From Anastrepha obliqua (Eukaryota > Arthropoda > Insecta > Diptera > Tephritidae), in assembly GCF_027943255.1 (NCBI RefSeq), contig NC_072893.1, forward strand, positions 82,839,784 through 82,903,783: DNA of 64,000 nucleotides. The letters run 5' to 3'. Of this stretch, positions 1 through 11,471 are shown piece by piece. How positions within the stretch are numbered: position 1 is the first letter of the stretch; every line of letters begins with the position of its first letter. Under the pieces are notes generated by a model. That model saw nothing but the letters and a program-made list of their open reading frames with translations, did no database searches and was not told where the DNA came from. Both the position numbers and the translations under genes were made by a program.

Positions 1-239
1 AAATTAGCTGAACGACTATTTTCAGTCACAGATATCACATATATCATAAGTTTTGGTCCCGATTGAAGACAGTTAAGGCATGTCGCACAGATATATATTA
101 TAAGTTCGGATTTCCTTACGAAGACTGTACAAAACAAAATTAATATTTTTTATTCTAATAAATTAAATCGATACTACCATAATTGAGTGCATCATATACA
201 AATTTTGATCCCAATCGGAGACGGTTAATATGTGACGCA

Positions 240-1009
240 CAGATTCCCCTTGTTTGGAGGTGTCGCCGCAAAATTCGTACAAAAACTGCTCAATTTCGAC
301 CAATGTGAACATTGCTAATGAAATGTTGGACTCTGCCCGCGACGACCCAAATTTACTCCACAGGGTCATAACTGGTGACTAATTGTGGGTTTATGGTTAT
401 GAAGTGGAAATCAAAGCCCAATCAACTCAATGGCAGCTGCCGCACGAACCATGACCGAAAAAGCTCCCCAAGTTCGGTCGAATGTAAAAGTTTTGCTTAC
501 CGTTTTCTTCGATTGCAGGGGCGTTGTGCATCATGAGTTCTTGCCACAGGGCAAAACGGTTAATAAGGAAATTTGCGCGAGGCAATCCGGCAGAAACGCC
601 CGAAATTGTGGAAGAATAAAAATTGGCTCTTGCGTCACTGTAACGCCCCTGCTCACACATCGTTGTTTGTGCGCGACTTTTTGGCCAAAAACAACACACT
701 AATGATGCGACAGCCACCGTATTCTCCAGATCTGGCCCCCTGTGACTTTTTCTTGTTCCCGAAACTGAAGAGGCCCATGAAAGGACAACGCTACGCTACG
801 ATTGACGAGATAAAGACGGCATCGAAGGAGGAGCTGAACAAGATAAAAAAAATGATTTTTTGAAGTGCTTCGAAGATTGGAAAAAACGTTGGCACAAGTG
901 CAGAATATCTCATGGGGACTACTTTGAAGGGGACAAAATAGATATTATTGAATAAATAAAAAATTTTTGAAAAAACACAAAATTCGCGATATTTTTTGAA
1001 CACACCTCC
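240..1009 (+). pseudogene. Mariner (D,D34D) transposase remnant with 3' terminal repeat
   Basis: Decayed mariner transposase. Reading across frames, the conserved order is present: AKFVQKLLNFDQ near 255, NIANEMLDSARDDPNLL then VITGD near 370, VKVLLTVFFDCRGVVHHEF (485-540), NAPAHTS (near 645), PPYSPDLAPCDFFLFPKLK (713-770) and CFEDWKKRWHKC to a stop at 955. Known family features are the TGDE, HDN and APCD aspartates of the D,D34D triad. Here TGDE reads TGD-stop (stop near 380), HDN reads HCN so the second catalytic Asp is lost, and APCD is intact. Frames change near 366, 430-600 and 850. The 3' terminus (TTTTTTGAACACACCTCC, ending 1009) abuts TA and looks like a mariner inverted repeat; I did not find the 5' one. 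It belongs to the same broad lineage as the copy at 62,648-63,421. Confidence 0.9.
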
Positions 1010-1011
1010 TA

Positions 1012-2479
1012 TATACAACTTAATTATGTCTCCGAAGGGGAGTCAGAATTTTGTCTATGCGACACGCCTTCAATGTCTCCTACCGGAGGCAAAATTTATT
1101 GCGATATCTACTATACTATCTATAGTATTATCGACGTGGTTATTGAGGTTTAAAAAATCTGATGTAAGAAATGTCACCCTATATTTAGTGACCACCCTAT
1201 TGTAGATATATGTATAATGGCAAACCATCAGCCTGGCGGAAGTAAATAGATTTGCGCTCACTAACTATTTATTTATTACTAAGTTTTTTTCTTGAAGTGA
1301 GTGGTCCTGTTGAATTTGCATACTCAATGGGCAGGTGTGTGTGTGTTTTTTTTTTTGTGACTGTGCACGCCGGTCTGTAAATTGCTTGTCTGCCAGCATA
1401 AATTCCCATGCAAAGCAAAAAAAAAAACGAAATAAGAGCAAAAGCGTTGTGCTGCAAAAAATTTCTCCACATCATTCCGCACTTTTCTTTCAACAAAATT
1501 TTGATGAGCACACTGCCGCTTACCCTTCACATTCACCTTCTCTTGCGTTTATCCTTTAAAAATTGGGAAATAAAATCAAAAAACTTTTATATATAAGTGC
1601 ATACATATCAGGTGTGGCTGCAGCTAAGTGCGCGTGCGTGTTGGCATTGAATTGCAAGCTGCACTGTCTGGACCGGCTGTCGGCTGCTGCCTCGCTGATT
1701 GTTTGCTGCCGGCCGGTTGCGAAGGTGGTGTTGCTTTTGGTGCGCGGCTAGCTGGTGAGTTCAAGTGTTGCTCTTGACTGCTCCAACGCTCACTCGCACT
1801 TCGTTTCGCTTTCTGTTCAGCACCTCTGGTCAGTTGTAGGTGGGTAATGCTTGTACATACCAACATTGCTTTTATTGTTATTGCTTACGAAAGGATATTG
1901 AATTTCATATACCGTGTTGCAACAACAAAAGTGAAGTAAAACGCAGTAAAATTAAAACTTGTTTAATAATACCAATATCAGTTACGTCAAAAAAAGAGGA
2001 AATTATTGAAACTGCAAAGTCCGTTGGGCTCCTCGTCGTCGGTCCATACATCTCTCATGCAGGCAGGCGTATAGTGGTAAGATCACTTTCTTGAGTGCAC
2101 AAATAAATTAAGGCACGTGATTTGTATTCATTACACGCGCATCTCAAGCGTGAATTGAAAATGAGAGAAGTAAATAAAAGAGCTTTCAGAGCTGGCTGGA
2201 TGGGTGGCTGCACACATACACGTAAATGCAGTTACATTGTGGCTGATATTGGAAGCAGTTTTCTTCAATGAATCGTTTGGGATCTTGTTCGATGAATCCG
2301 ATATTTATGTTTGGAAAAATTGGAGAAAATAATAAATCGAGATTTTTCTCACCAGAGTGGCTTTGAAATGGCGAAAGCAGTTGAATTATTAAACAATTTT
2401 CACTGAATTTATTTTACAGGGCCGGCACTCGAAGTGGAACCAATTAAAAAGCCCATAAAATTACTTTTATTCAATTCAT
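1012..2479. other. No gene recognised
   Basis: No ORF here has recognisable family motifs. A slightly GC-richer block (1610-1830) with short GCTG-rich words is the only local contrast. Short T- and A-runs occur at 1350-1430. Confidence 0.5.
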
Positions 2480-3077
2480 CATCACAACGGTCGTGCGAAG
2501 TAGTCGTTGTGTTTTCGACTGCGTGAATTTTGCCAAATTAATGTTGTAATAGGTGAAAAAATATCGCAATAATATAAACAAATCGTTAAAATAACAGACG
2601 GGTGCAAAATCGTGTAAAAAATTCTAAGATACCTTAAAAACCCACAATAAGATACTTGATAAACCCATAAATCATGGCAATTGCCATACGATGGGGTGAA
2701 AGTGTTACAAATACAATTTGTGTTAAAGAGAATTGAAAAAAGGGTGAAGAAGAGGGATCGAAATCCCTTAAAAGAATAATAAAAACTACAATAGCAAGGA
2801 CTGCATTTGTAGGAGTGTGATACTGCAAACGAATACCAGCACATAACAAGCATTTAAAATCACGACATTTATTTTTAGTGGAAAATTAACCTTAATAAAG
2901 TAAACAAAAGCAAACTAAAACAAAAACAAAACAAACAAAACAAAAACAACTAAACAAAACTCCGCTATCGCGAGTGTAAGTAAACAAATCTCGTGTGGCT
3001 GACAACCAGCTGTCACCGTTGACTGCATTATCGACCCTACGAAAAGAGTGTTACCATACGGCCTATACCGAGGTGAA
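2480..3077 (+). promoter_or_regulatory. Probable 5' UTR of the jockey-type element
   Basis: Non-coding lead-in to ORF1. It is A-rich, with an (AAAC)-like run at 2900-2960. Jockey-clade elements generally carry an internal Pol II promoter at their extreme 5' end, which by position would lie near 2480-2520; I see no diagnostic core element and infer this only from the family. Confidence 0.45.
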
Positions 3078-4439
3078 ATGGGTTCTCCACCACAGGGTGG
3101 TGGGCCCAATCATTCCAACACAAACAGTGAAGTGCGTAATAAAGACCTAATGCAAAAAATTGTTGACTTAGAAAAATTATGCTCTGCTCTACAAAATGAG
3201 ATATCCCATCTTAAAATAGAAAACAGCAAACTTAAATCTGCTAAATGCGCTGATGATAATAAAACTGATTTAAACATCACAAAAAAAATATGTGCTGAAG
3301 TTTATGAAACTGATGAAGAAGAACTTGCTAGAGAAACCGACTGGATCCTAAAGAAAAAAAGGCCATCCAAAAAACGTAAAGCTGAATCTTCTCCTGAAGC
3401 TGTAACACCATCAAAGTCCATAAGTAGTGCTAATGATTCAACAAAACCAACAAAAACGGAACAAGTTAGTAAAATACCTCGTCCTCCTCCAATAATTATC
3501 AATGGTAATAATGATTTTAAAAAACTTCATAGTCAACTTATTGGCACAATAAAAAATAAATTTTTCATTAAACTTTTAAACAACGATGCATACAAAGTAA
3601 TAACGTTCGATTCGTATGACTATCGGTCTGTAACAAAATTGTTGTCAAATGAAAATATTCCTTGGCACAGCTATGAGAATAAGCAAAATAGACCTATCAA
3701 GGTAATAATTAAAAATCTTCACCATTCCTGCGACAGCGATTTAATAGTGAATGACTTAAAATCACAAGGGCTAAATGCTTTAAGCGCCGTAAACAAACTC
3801 AAGTGGAAAACAAAGGAACCACTTGAAATGTTTCTCATCACCTTCGATCCGTCTGAAGATGTGAAAAAAATTTACGGAATTCAAAATATATTGAACACCA
3901 TAGTCAAAGTTGAACCTGTCAAATCTACAAATCTGATACCGCAGTGTAAAAAATGACAATCTTTTGGCCATACCAAAAACTTTTGCGGGAAACCCTCACG
4001 ATGCGTCAAATGTGCAGGTAAGCATGCCACCATTGATTGCAAAAAAACTGAGCTAGAAAGCCCAAAGTGTTGTAACTGCGGAGAGTCCCACCCTGCAAAT
4101 TACAGAGGCTGTATAGTGGCGAAAGAACTCCAAAAGATTAGAACGAAAAAGCGATCCCAAAATTCAAAACCAGCAAATAGTACAAACAAAGAGCACACAA
4201 TCCCAAAACGTGCTACAACTACTAAAAGTCTTACAAATAATCCGACAAAAATCCCTATAATAAATAAACCGGCTACATATGCACAAATTACCAAAAATTT
4301 ATTACCGAACGAACCTATTGTGCAAAATCCCCTTTCAGCTATATTAAGCAAATTAAATGAACAAAGCCAAATCTTCAAATCAATTGAAAAACGCTTGTGT
4401 GCCCTTGAACAAAACATGCAATTTTTTGACTATGAATAA
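3078..4439 (+). pseudogene. Jockey-type ORF1 (gag-like nucleocapsid protein), one in-frame TGA
   Basis: Gag-like RNA-binding protein of a LINE, about 453 residues. I place the start at the ATG at 3078 (MGSPPQGGG); the frame is open further upstream, but only from a GTG. In order: a leucine-rich coiled coil (about residues 22-60, DLMQKIVDLEKLCSALQNEI), a lysine/serine-rich linker, a PRE_C2HC-type domain (about 210-288, beginning IKVIIKNLHHSCDSD), then three zinc knuckles. Knuckle 1 is C290-x2-[293]-x4-H298-x4-C303, knuckle 2 is C309-x2-C312-x3-H316-x4-C321, and knuckle 3 is C331-x2-C334-x3-H338-x6-C345, the jockey/gag pattern. Residue 293, expected to be the second Cys of knuckle 1, is TGA (3954-3956), one base from TGT/TGC. 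Without readthrough the protein loses all the knuckles. A Lys/Thr-rich tail and second coiled-coil-like stretch follow. The ORF overlaps the ORF2 ATG by 8 nt. Confidence 0.93.
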
Positions 4440-7098
4440 AACACTAAAAATAATATTATGGAATGCCAACGGTCTAGCTAAACACCAAACAGAGCTAGAA
4501 GTTCTGCTAAACAACGACGAAATTGACGTATGCCTAATAGCTGAAACACACTTCACAAGACATTCATATTTGAATTTTAAACATTATTCCCTATACCATA
4601 CTATTCACCCCAACAATTGTGCAAGAGGTGGCAGCGCCGTTCTCATAAAAAATAATATTTCCCACCACTTGGAAGACCAACTCAGCGCCGAGGAATTTCA
4701 AACAACTTCCGTTTCTGTCGAGGCCTTCGAGCAACAAATACTACTAACAGCTTTATACAGCCCACCCAGACATCAACTAAAATCTGAAGATTACGTATCT
4801 CTCATAGAAAGATACAAAGGACGTTTTATTATAGGAGGCGATTTCAACGCTAAGCACGTACATTGGGGGTCTAGGCTTACAACAACGAAAAGGCGCGAAA
4901 TGTTTAAGGCCATAAGACAAAGAGGTTGCGAAATAATTTCAACTGGCAAGCCAACATATTGGCCTACAGACACTAGCAAAGTACCTGATTTGATTGACTT
5001 TTTTGTCTTCAAAAATATTCCCGCAAACCATCTTTCTATTTCCGAAGGCTTCGATCTGAACTCTGACCACTCACCGATCCTTTTAGAAGTATCAGGGAAT
5101 GCGGTACTAAATAAAACATCTCCTCGTCTATTTAATAACTTCACCGACTGGCATTACTTCCAACTGCAACTACAAGCTGTAGTGGTAGACACCGGCCGTA
5201 TCGTGACTGTTGATGACCTTGATGATGCCGTGCTTCAGTTCACGCAAATAATTCAAAACGCAGCTTGGAACAGTACGCCCCAGCAAGAAGTCACATCAAA
5301 CAAGAAAAAATACCCATCATATATCAAGTTGCTAATAAATAAAAAACGAAAACTTAGACGTCGTTGGCAGCAAACCAGATATCCTGAGGACAAATTGAAA
5401 CTCAACCAAACAACAAAACAACTACACGTTCAAATTCAGTCATTTAAAAATGATAATTTCAATCGATTTCTTAAGAGCCTCACATCTGATAAATCCACAG
5501 ACTACTCTTTATGGAAGGCAGCAAAGTCATTTAGCCGACCGATGAAACACATAGCACCCATCAAGATAAACGACACCCAATGGGCAAAATCCAATGAGCA
5601 AAAAGCAAATTTATTTGCTGAGAATCTTTGTAAAACCTTCTGTGCCAATGATGGATCTGAAGATATTGACATCTCGTCAAATTGGATTGAAAGCGATGTC
5701 AGCATTGAGCCAGTTAGTAACGAAGAAGTAATGAGCGAAATTTTCAAAATGAAAACGAAAAAAACGCCTGGTTTCGACCTCATAACTGCAGAAATTCTTC
5801 AGAGATTGCCCATTAATTGTGTTACTTGTCTGTCTCAATTGATTAATTTGTGTTTTTTGTTAAAATATGTTCCTATGTACTGGAAGACAGCAGAAGTAAT
5901 TATGATTCTGAAAGCCGGAAAATCGCCAAATGATGTGTCTTCATACCGACCTATTTCTCTGCTACCAATGCTGTCCAAACTTTTTGAACGACTGTTACTG
6001 ACTCGAATGTTGCCAATTATAGAAAACAAGAGAGTTATTCCAACGCACCAATTTGGCTTTCGGAAAAATCACTCCACTATCGACCAAGTTCACAGGGTTG
6101 TTAGAACCATAGAGTGTGCGATAGAAGAAAACAAAGTTTGCGCAGCGGTGTTCCTTGACGTCTCGCAGGCGTTTGACAAAGTTTGGCATACGGGCTTACT
6201 CCACAAACTAAAATTGATTTTGCCCAGGAATTATTGCGAAATCCTTTCTTCCTACCTTGATGGCAGATACTTTCGTGTCAGACTTGACAACGCCTATTCA
6301 TCATTGCAAAAAGCACGCGCGGGGGTACCTCAAGGAAGCATCCTAGGCCCTCTCTTGTACCTCTTGTATACGTATGACTTACCGGTTCACGAGCAACACG
6401 TTACCGCAACCTTTGCAGATGACACGGCTATCCTAGCAGTTGGAGAAGTGATAGAGACTACAACGACGAAATTGCAATCAGCGGTGAGTTCTATTGCAAC
6501 ATGGGCAAAAAAATGGCGTATCAAATTAAATAATTCCAAATCAGTTCACATTGTATTCGGCCTGAAAAAAACAATTTACAAGCCAGTCTACATAAACAAC
6601 GTAAATATACCGTACGTCAACGAGGCAAAATATCTTGGTATAACCCTTGATGCTAAACTGCGTTGGAAGGCGCATGTCAAGAAAAAGCGTGAAGAGCTGG
6701 AATTAAAAACAAAAAACCTTCTTTATCTTATTGGCAGACACTCTATTCTGTCAACGAACAACAAACTACTGCTATATAATCAAATACTCAAACCGGTCTG
6801 GACGTATGGCATTCAGCTATGGCGATGCTCAAGCGAATCTTGCATGACATTAATTCAACGATTCCAAAATAAAGTGTTGCGCAACATCGTCAATGCTCCA
6901 TACTATGTGAGAAATCTCGACCTCCATCGCGATCTTGGTATCTTACCCATCACTGACGTGGCGAAAAAGTACGCCATGGCTCACAGGCAACGTTTAAGTA
7001 CACATGTCAACGCTGAAGCATTGGCTTTGCTTCAGCCAAATACTCATCGTCGGCGGCTCAAGCGTAAAACAGTTTCAGACCAGATGGGCACACAGTAG
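4432..7098 (+). CDS. Jockey-type ORF2: AP-like endonuclease and reverse transcriptase
   Basis: Uninterrupted 888-residue polyprotein that nicks the target and copies the element RNA. I use the ATG at 4432 (MNKTLKIILWN), which overlaps the ORF1 stop; an in-frame ATG at 4357 lies inside ORF1 and would add residues before the conserved start of the nuclease. The endonuclease domain (about 1-225) has N11 in WNANG, E38 in AETHF, D137/N139 in GGDFNA and D212-H213 in SDHSP, all the catalytic positions of the EEP fold. The reverse transcriptase (about 430-720) has PGFDLITAEIL, RPISLLPMLSKLFE, AAVFLDVSQAFDKVWH (D576), GVPQGSILGPLLY, FADD (D663-D664) and KYLGITLDAKLRW. There is no RNase H domain, as expected in the jockey clade. 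With no frameshift or missing active-site residue, the enzyme looks competent by sequence. Confidence 0.95.
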   Translation: MNKTLKIILWNANGLAKHQTELEVLLNNDEIDVCLIAETHFTRHSYLNFKHYSLYHTIHPNNCARGGSAVLIKNNISHHLEDQLSAEEFQTTSVSVEAFEQQILLTALYSPPRHQLKSEDYVSLIERYKGRFIIGGDFNAKHVHWGSRLTTTKRREMFKAIRQRGCEIISTGKPTYWPTDTSKVPDLIDFFVFKNIPANHLSISEGFDLNSDHSPILLEVSGNAVLNKTSPRLFNNFTDWHYFQLQLQAVVVDTGRIVTVDDLDDAVLQFTQIIQNAAWNSTPQQEVTSNKKKYPSYIKLLINKKRKLRRRWQQTRYPEDKLKLNQTTKQLHVQIQSFKNDNFNRFLKSLTSDKSTDYSLWKAAKSFSRPMKHIAPIKINDTQWAKSNEQKANLFAENLCKTFCANDGSEDIDISSNWIESDVSIEPVSNEEVMSEIFKMKTKKTPGFDLITAEILQRLPINCVTCLSQLINLCFLLKYVPMYWKTAEVIMILKAGKSPNDVSSYRPISLLPMLSKLFERLLLTRMLPIIENKRVIPTHQFGFRKNHSTIDQVHRVVRTIECAIEENKVCAAVFLDVSQAFDKVWHTGLLHKLKLILPRNYCEILSSYLDGRYFRVRLDNAYSSLQKARAGVPQGSILGPLLYLLYTYDLPVHEQHVTATFADDTAILAVGEVIETTTTKLQSAVSSIATWAKKWRIKLNNSKSVHIVFGLKKTIYKPVYINNVNIPYVNEAKYLGITLDAKLRWKAHVKKKREELELKTKNLLYLIGRHSILSTNNKLLLYNQILKPVWTYGIQLWRCSSESCMTLIQRFQNKVLRNIVNAPYYVRNLDLHRDLGILPITDVAKKYAMAHRQRLSTHVNAEALALLQPNTHRRRLKRKTVSDQMGTQ

Positions 7099-7184
7099 CA
7101 GCTGTACCTTATATATTTATACATTTATAATGAATTTATGAATATTGGGGCATCTTAGTTTTTTCCTTTTTAATATATATGTTC

Positions 7185-7297
7185 AATAAAAATTGCTCGT
7201 TAGTATCTTTATTTCGTTGTACTAGTTGTAATTTCTAAACGTTATTCTGCTTATACTTTAAGATGCGTTAATAAAAAATAAAAAAAAAAAAAAAAAA
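7185..7297 (+). terminator. Polyadenylation signal and A-tail of the jockey-type element
   Basis: AATAAA at 7185-7190, a second AATAAA-like word near 7270, and an A-rich tail ending at 7297. This marks the 3' end of the retrotransposed RNA. Confidence 0.8.
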
Positions 7298-7349
7298 TTC
7301 AAAGTAAACAATTTGTGAAAATAATATAAAATTAAGAATCAATTTACTT

Positions 7350-7878
7350 TTTCACGGCCATCTGCGGTGGTTGCTGTCTCCTGGTGACCAATCGATTACT
7401 CAAATTCTCGTATAAATGGTCGGCCAAATAAACCCCTTCGTTTTGGGAGTTTACGAATTGTTCAATTTGAAAAACTCAATTTGAAGCAACTCCTTCGCTC
7501 TCTCAAATCTGACTTGTTGCTGCTTTGGTGTGAGATCATGCGCCTTTTTGATCTTGTAAGGCTTGACTTTGAGATAATTTTTCAGTATGCGTTCAGATAT
7601 TTTCAGATATTATATTTTCAGATATTTTCAGTTTTTTCGCCATTTGATTGGCACTTCGACGGGGATTTCGCTCTAGTCGCTTCTTCTTTTTTTTGAATCA
7701 TTTCACGTGACGTTGTAGTATCAACGTCGCGATGCTACAGGTATCATTGTAACGAGTAATGGTGGGATAAACAAGAACTTTATTTACTTCAAGGTGATCG
7801 AGCTCACGAACAATCGCTGGTTGTGATTTTCCAGCCAAATATAATGCAATCACACTATTATTTACGTTCGGAATCCAT
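7350..7878 (-). pseudogene. Tc1/mariner-superfamily transposase, N-terminal remnant
   Basis: On the reverse strand a degraded transposase begins near the ATG at 7878 (MDSERK). Across frames it shows a helix-turn-helix segment (VIALYLAGKSQPAIVREL, then TITRYNDT), a second DNA-binding segment (RLERNPRRSANQMAKKLKIS), KPYKIKKAHDLTPKQQQVRF followed by ERAKELL, and a later block EGVYLADHLYENLSNRLVTR. Sequence between the ERAKELL and VYLADHL blocks, including the first catalytic region, is deleted, and the gene stops before the rest of the DDE/D core. The remnant starts about 50 bp after the A-tail of the jockey element. I did not find the missing 3' half on the other side of that element, so a simple split by insertion is not shown. 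Confidence 0.85.
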
Positions 7879-7879
7879 T

Positions 7880-10290
7880 ACTCATTTTTTTCGCGTTTAC
7901 TCTCGGCAAAATGCTATCGCGCTCTTGTAAACTATACTCTGGACTATTATTTAGCCAACTAACAGTCAGCACATGTCAGTGCATTAGCTACGCGAGCAGT
8001 CTGAAGTTGGTAACACTTCGAGTGAAGGACGCTGTATATACCTACCTACCTAAACTTCGTTTCTTAATGAACTTTCACTACACCTGATTCCAAAAAGGGT
8101 AAAAAAAGTCCTCGCTATGGTCCCTTAGTTGGGGTCGACCCTCGCGTCGCTTCACTGCATATCGTTCTTAATCGTGTTTAGCCCGGGATTTAAAGGGTCG
8201 GCCACACATTATTTCTTGTATGCCAGGTATATCAACGCTTCGCTTCTGTAACGTTTTAGCCAGTTCATAGATACGTCCGGTGAGTAATCTAATACTCCAT
8301 GCCGCAAAACGGATTTATTTCTGTCGTTAGTATCATTTCTCATTGATGAATGTCTGAACGTATCGCTTCGATCGTCGCCTCTGGTGTTGTCGCCGTAGCT
8401 TGCTGAGTAATCGCATTTTTGGTTAAGCTATTCATATTTCTACGAGGATGTGTGTTTTTTTGCATTTAGTTTTGTGCTCCGGTTGCCACCTGACGTTCAA
8501 GTAGCTCAATCTGACTAGATCTGTGGGTGCTGGTGGTAACATTTTTAATATGTTCTTCCGCCACTACACGTAAGCACTGAACCCAACAAATGCAGTCGCG
8601 AATTGCCGTTGACTTCACTTAGAGAGGTTCATCTGCCTTTGGGGAGAATTTTTTCAACCCCAGGGCTCGTTTGCCTTTACCAGCAAGCTAGTTTTTTCAC
8701 TTATTATCGCTCCGTCCCCTTACCATGTTATCCGTTCGAAGTTTGAAACGTTGCCCGTTTTCAAGCACTTGGAGGTTTTGGATTTGGAATTTTCCATCGT
8801 CGGCATTTCCCAGACTCTCCAGAGCTTTGAAGATGAGCAGGTTTTACGACCTTGCCTGGGGGACTTGTTGGTCCGCGAGAGGAGACCCGTTGGCACTGTG
8901 GACAAAAAAGTTAAAATTTTAATCACCCTAGGAAAGAGTCCTCCCTGCTTGATTCAAACTGTTTTCAGCATATGTTGGACCTTGGGTAAAATTTTCTACG
9001 TAAATTGACTTCAGCGCCATTTAGTGGATTCACTTTGTGTCGATGTCGCAACCAGATACCTAGGAAATAAATAAAAAAAAAAATTGTTATCGAATTAGTC
9101 GTTTTTAAGCCTTTTACTATAAAGATTGCATTAATTTAATTTAAATATTAAATAAATACACTGACCAACACTGGCTGCGTAACACGAGCAAATGGAAATA
9201 ATAATAAAAGAGGATCTATCCCGGGTGAAATTTGCCGAAGGCAACACAAGTCTAGAAGATCTGACCTTTAAAACTTTTTGGCTAAGCGCAAACGTAGCGC
9301 TAGCAGCAGAGACTTTCGGTAAATAAAATAACTTCAAACATAATTTCTGTCTTTAGACTTCTACAGTAGAATTTAAAGAATAACAATTTTGCTGTATATT
9401 TGAACCCTTGACCTCCTACCTACACACGAATTTTAGACCCCTTCTCAAAACAGTTACAATAAAAGTTCATTAAATAAGGCAGTAAGAGGATTAAAATGGT
9501 TCACAAAAATTTGAGCAGCCAATTTTAGGGAGGTCCACGCTCCTTAGGGATAGGACTACTAAGCTGGGCTCTAAGCTACCGCGGAGGTCGGCTGATTGCG
9601 GTTAGCCGGAAAGCGTGTAGTAGCAGGCCAGTTGCGAAATAAGTTTAAACGAATAAGCAACCCCCTACAATTAAGCGATCAGAAGCGGAGAATGCGGTAT
9701 AAAAGCCAGCATAAATCTGATGAAGTTCTTGTGACCTTGGCGAGAAGACACCGCCTCTTAGATATAAGAGTCCCCCTCATCATGTGTAGGCATTGTGAGT
9801 AATACAGAAAATCAGGCGCGACGGCTCCATAATGGACGGCTTCCTGGTCAGCGTCGGTTCACTATGTTAGGTGCGGCTGTCAAACTATCAACAATGACAT
9901 CAAGACTGAGCACAGTAAAATCTTATCATAATTATGGTATACTTTAAAATGATTGGGCATAATACCTCTAGCTGATGACTGCACTATTCTGATTTCTTAG
10001 TATGCGGAGTGGTATCCAGCAGAAACGGCATTCAGGCTAATGGTGCAGTTGCCCCCGCCACGTTTAAATGATGGCAAATCTCTAGGAACGCCCCATATTC
10101 CGTTGTCGTTAAATGTCGACATAGGTCCAGATGTAATATTCCTAGTTAACACTGATTCGGTTCTGAACTTAAGCTCCCGTAAGGAGCCTTTCTCAACCCT
10201 AGCATAGCCTCCCTGCATGCAAAGATAACCATGGAATCGTCAATGGTGACTACGTATCGGAATATGGATAACGACTTAGCCCTGCTCCGT
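7880..10290. other. No gene recognised; some reverse-strand open stretches
   Basis: 8100-8420 on the reverse strand has a readable frame (for example SVLRHGVLDYSPDVSMNWLK) broken by stops, and 8720-9010 is open on both strands. I recognise no family in either. An A-run at 9070-9083 after an AATAAATAAA word could be a retrotransposed 3' end. 9500-9650 (reverse strand) may be 3' UTR belonging to the R1-like fragment that follows, but this is a guess. Confidence 0.4.
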
Positions 10291-10291
10291 T

Positions 10292-10640
10292 TCACTCCCA
10301 CCCGTTAAGTAGTACTTCACGGGAGGGGGAACGGCCTATTGCCTCTTCATGATCAGATCTGCGCTGTTGTTCAGCGCAACGCGGTTTGGAGATTACTATT
10401 ATTGCCATATTACATACAGCGGACCAATGTTCTTCGGGCTCTATCCACTGGTTATCAGCCGTAATTGGCTTCCACATCCTAGTGCTTAGTTCCTCCCTTT
10501 CGAACGCAAATCGCGGACAGACAAACAAAACATATTCTGCGTCTTTTGCAGTTGGTGCACAATGAGAACAGTATGGGTCGTCTTCGTCTTTATGATATCC
10601 AAGACGAAAAACTCAGACGGGTTAAGACTGCGCAGAAGGC
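10292..10640 (-). pseudogene. R1-clade non-LTR retrotransposon, C-terminal fragment
   Basis: The reverse-strand frame reads DDPYCSHCAPTAKDAEY, then VLFVCPRFAFEREELSTRM, then EEHWSAVCNMAIIVIS and a charged tail. This is the C-terminal cysteine motif and following helix of R1/RT1-type LINE ORF2 proteins. The usual C-x2-C-x12-H-x4-C has Tyr in place of His (EYVLFVC), so the finger is probably broken. Sequence upstream toward 10,700 loses frame. 5'-truncated relic. Confidence 0.85.
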
Positions 10641-11471
10641 TTTGTCCAAGTTCATACTTACACTTTTGGTGTACATAAATAAATAAACACCTGCGTCTAT
10701 GTGCATTAGGAAGAATCGGTTTGAACTAAAGATAATTTTTCGACCAACTGCATCGCTTGGAATATAAGATAGAATCTGAAGTAAATTTGTCCGACCAAAG
10801 TATTTCTCTAGTGCGACTTTAGTACCCTTTGTTTTAATTTTTTTTTATTTATATACTCCTTTACTAAGTGCTAGTCTGAAAAACTGTATAAGAAAGTGAT
10901 GGTGCTCTAACATACGGCTAAGTGTTAATAGTTTAAAAAGTATTTCGAGAAAAGCAAGTAATTTGGTATCATACAGAAAAAAACAAATGCTACGTTGACT
11001 TAATTTGTTTAATCAACAGTGCACAGATATACTCTTTACTACTACTACTGGCAATGCATGGTGTCGAAGATGATTACAAGAATTGGCCATGCGAAACAAA
11101 ATTTTGAGTGTATCTTTGGCTAGTAAGTCATAGGAGACGTGATAGCAAAATTGTGCCCGCTCATTTCACATGTATTTTTACGCTAGTCGTTGTTCAGACG
11201 GCAACGAAAGAACGGAGACAATGGCCGTGTCGACGTTTTCATTCACATTGATCATCAGCACATCTCAATTTTTGCCGACCTCTGTTGCAAATAAACCGCT
11301 GTCATATCGCTTATTATGTCAACAAATCAACTGAAATCCAGTTAAAGCCGAATAACAGTTTAATGTTGGCCACACCTTTGCATCCTGTACATCGTCATGT
11401 GGTGTCGCTATTAAATATTTGGACTAATACCATAAGATAATTTTTTGTTACTCATGTTGCTATTGCGCAGA
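10641..11471. other. No gene recognised
   Basis: Mixed AT-rich sequence without conserved frames; no repeat shared with other parts of the window was noticed. Confidence 0.45.

Larger units (their letters stand above)
2480..7297 (+). mobile_element. Jockey-clade non-LTR retrotransposon, nearly intact
   Basis: Two overlapping ORFs (gag-like ORF1 with three zinc knuckles, ORF2 with endonuclease and reverse transcriptase but no RNase H), a 3' UTR with AATAAA at 7185-7190 and a terminal A-run (about 7279-7297) give the layout of a jockey-clade LINE. It transposes by target-primed reverse transcription. The 5' end is uncertain: a sequence typical of a LINE 5' UTR begins around 2480-2490, and an AC-rich leader runs 2895-2960. 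I found no convincing target-site duplication. Only one disabling change is visible in about 4 kb of coding sequence (TGA at 3954), so insertion or loss of activity is recent, or the TGA is a read or assembly error. Confidence 0.92.

Noticed and set aside
163..369. Reverse-strand 68-codon ORF resembling a receptor fragment
   Set aside because: The forward strand here reads as mariner transposase (NIANEMLDSARDDPNLL), so the ORF is an antisense shadow.
3048..3077. Upstream extension of jockey ORF1 to 3048
   Set aside because: That codon is GTG; the first in-frame ATG is at 3078 and a eukaryotic start is expected there.
2897..7308. AAAGTAAACAA at 2897-2907 and 7301-7311 as the jockey target duplication
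   Set aside because: Three bases separate the right copy from the A-tail, and the left copy lies in AC-rich sequence that looks like element 5' UTR, so the match is probably chance.
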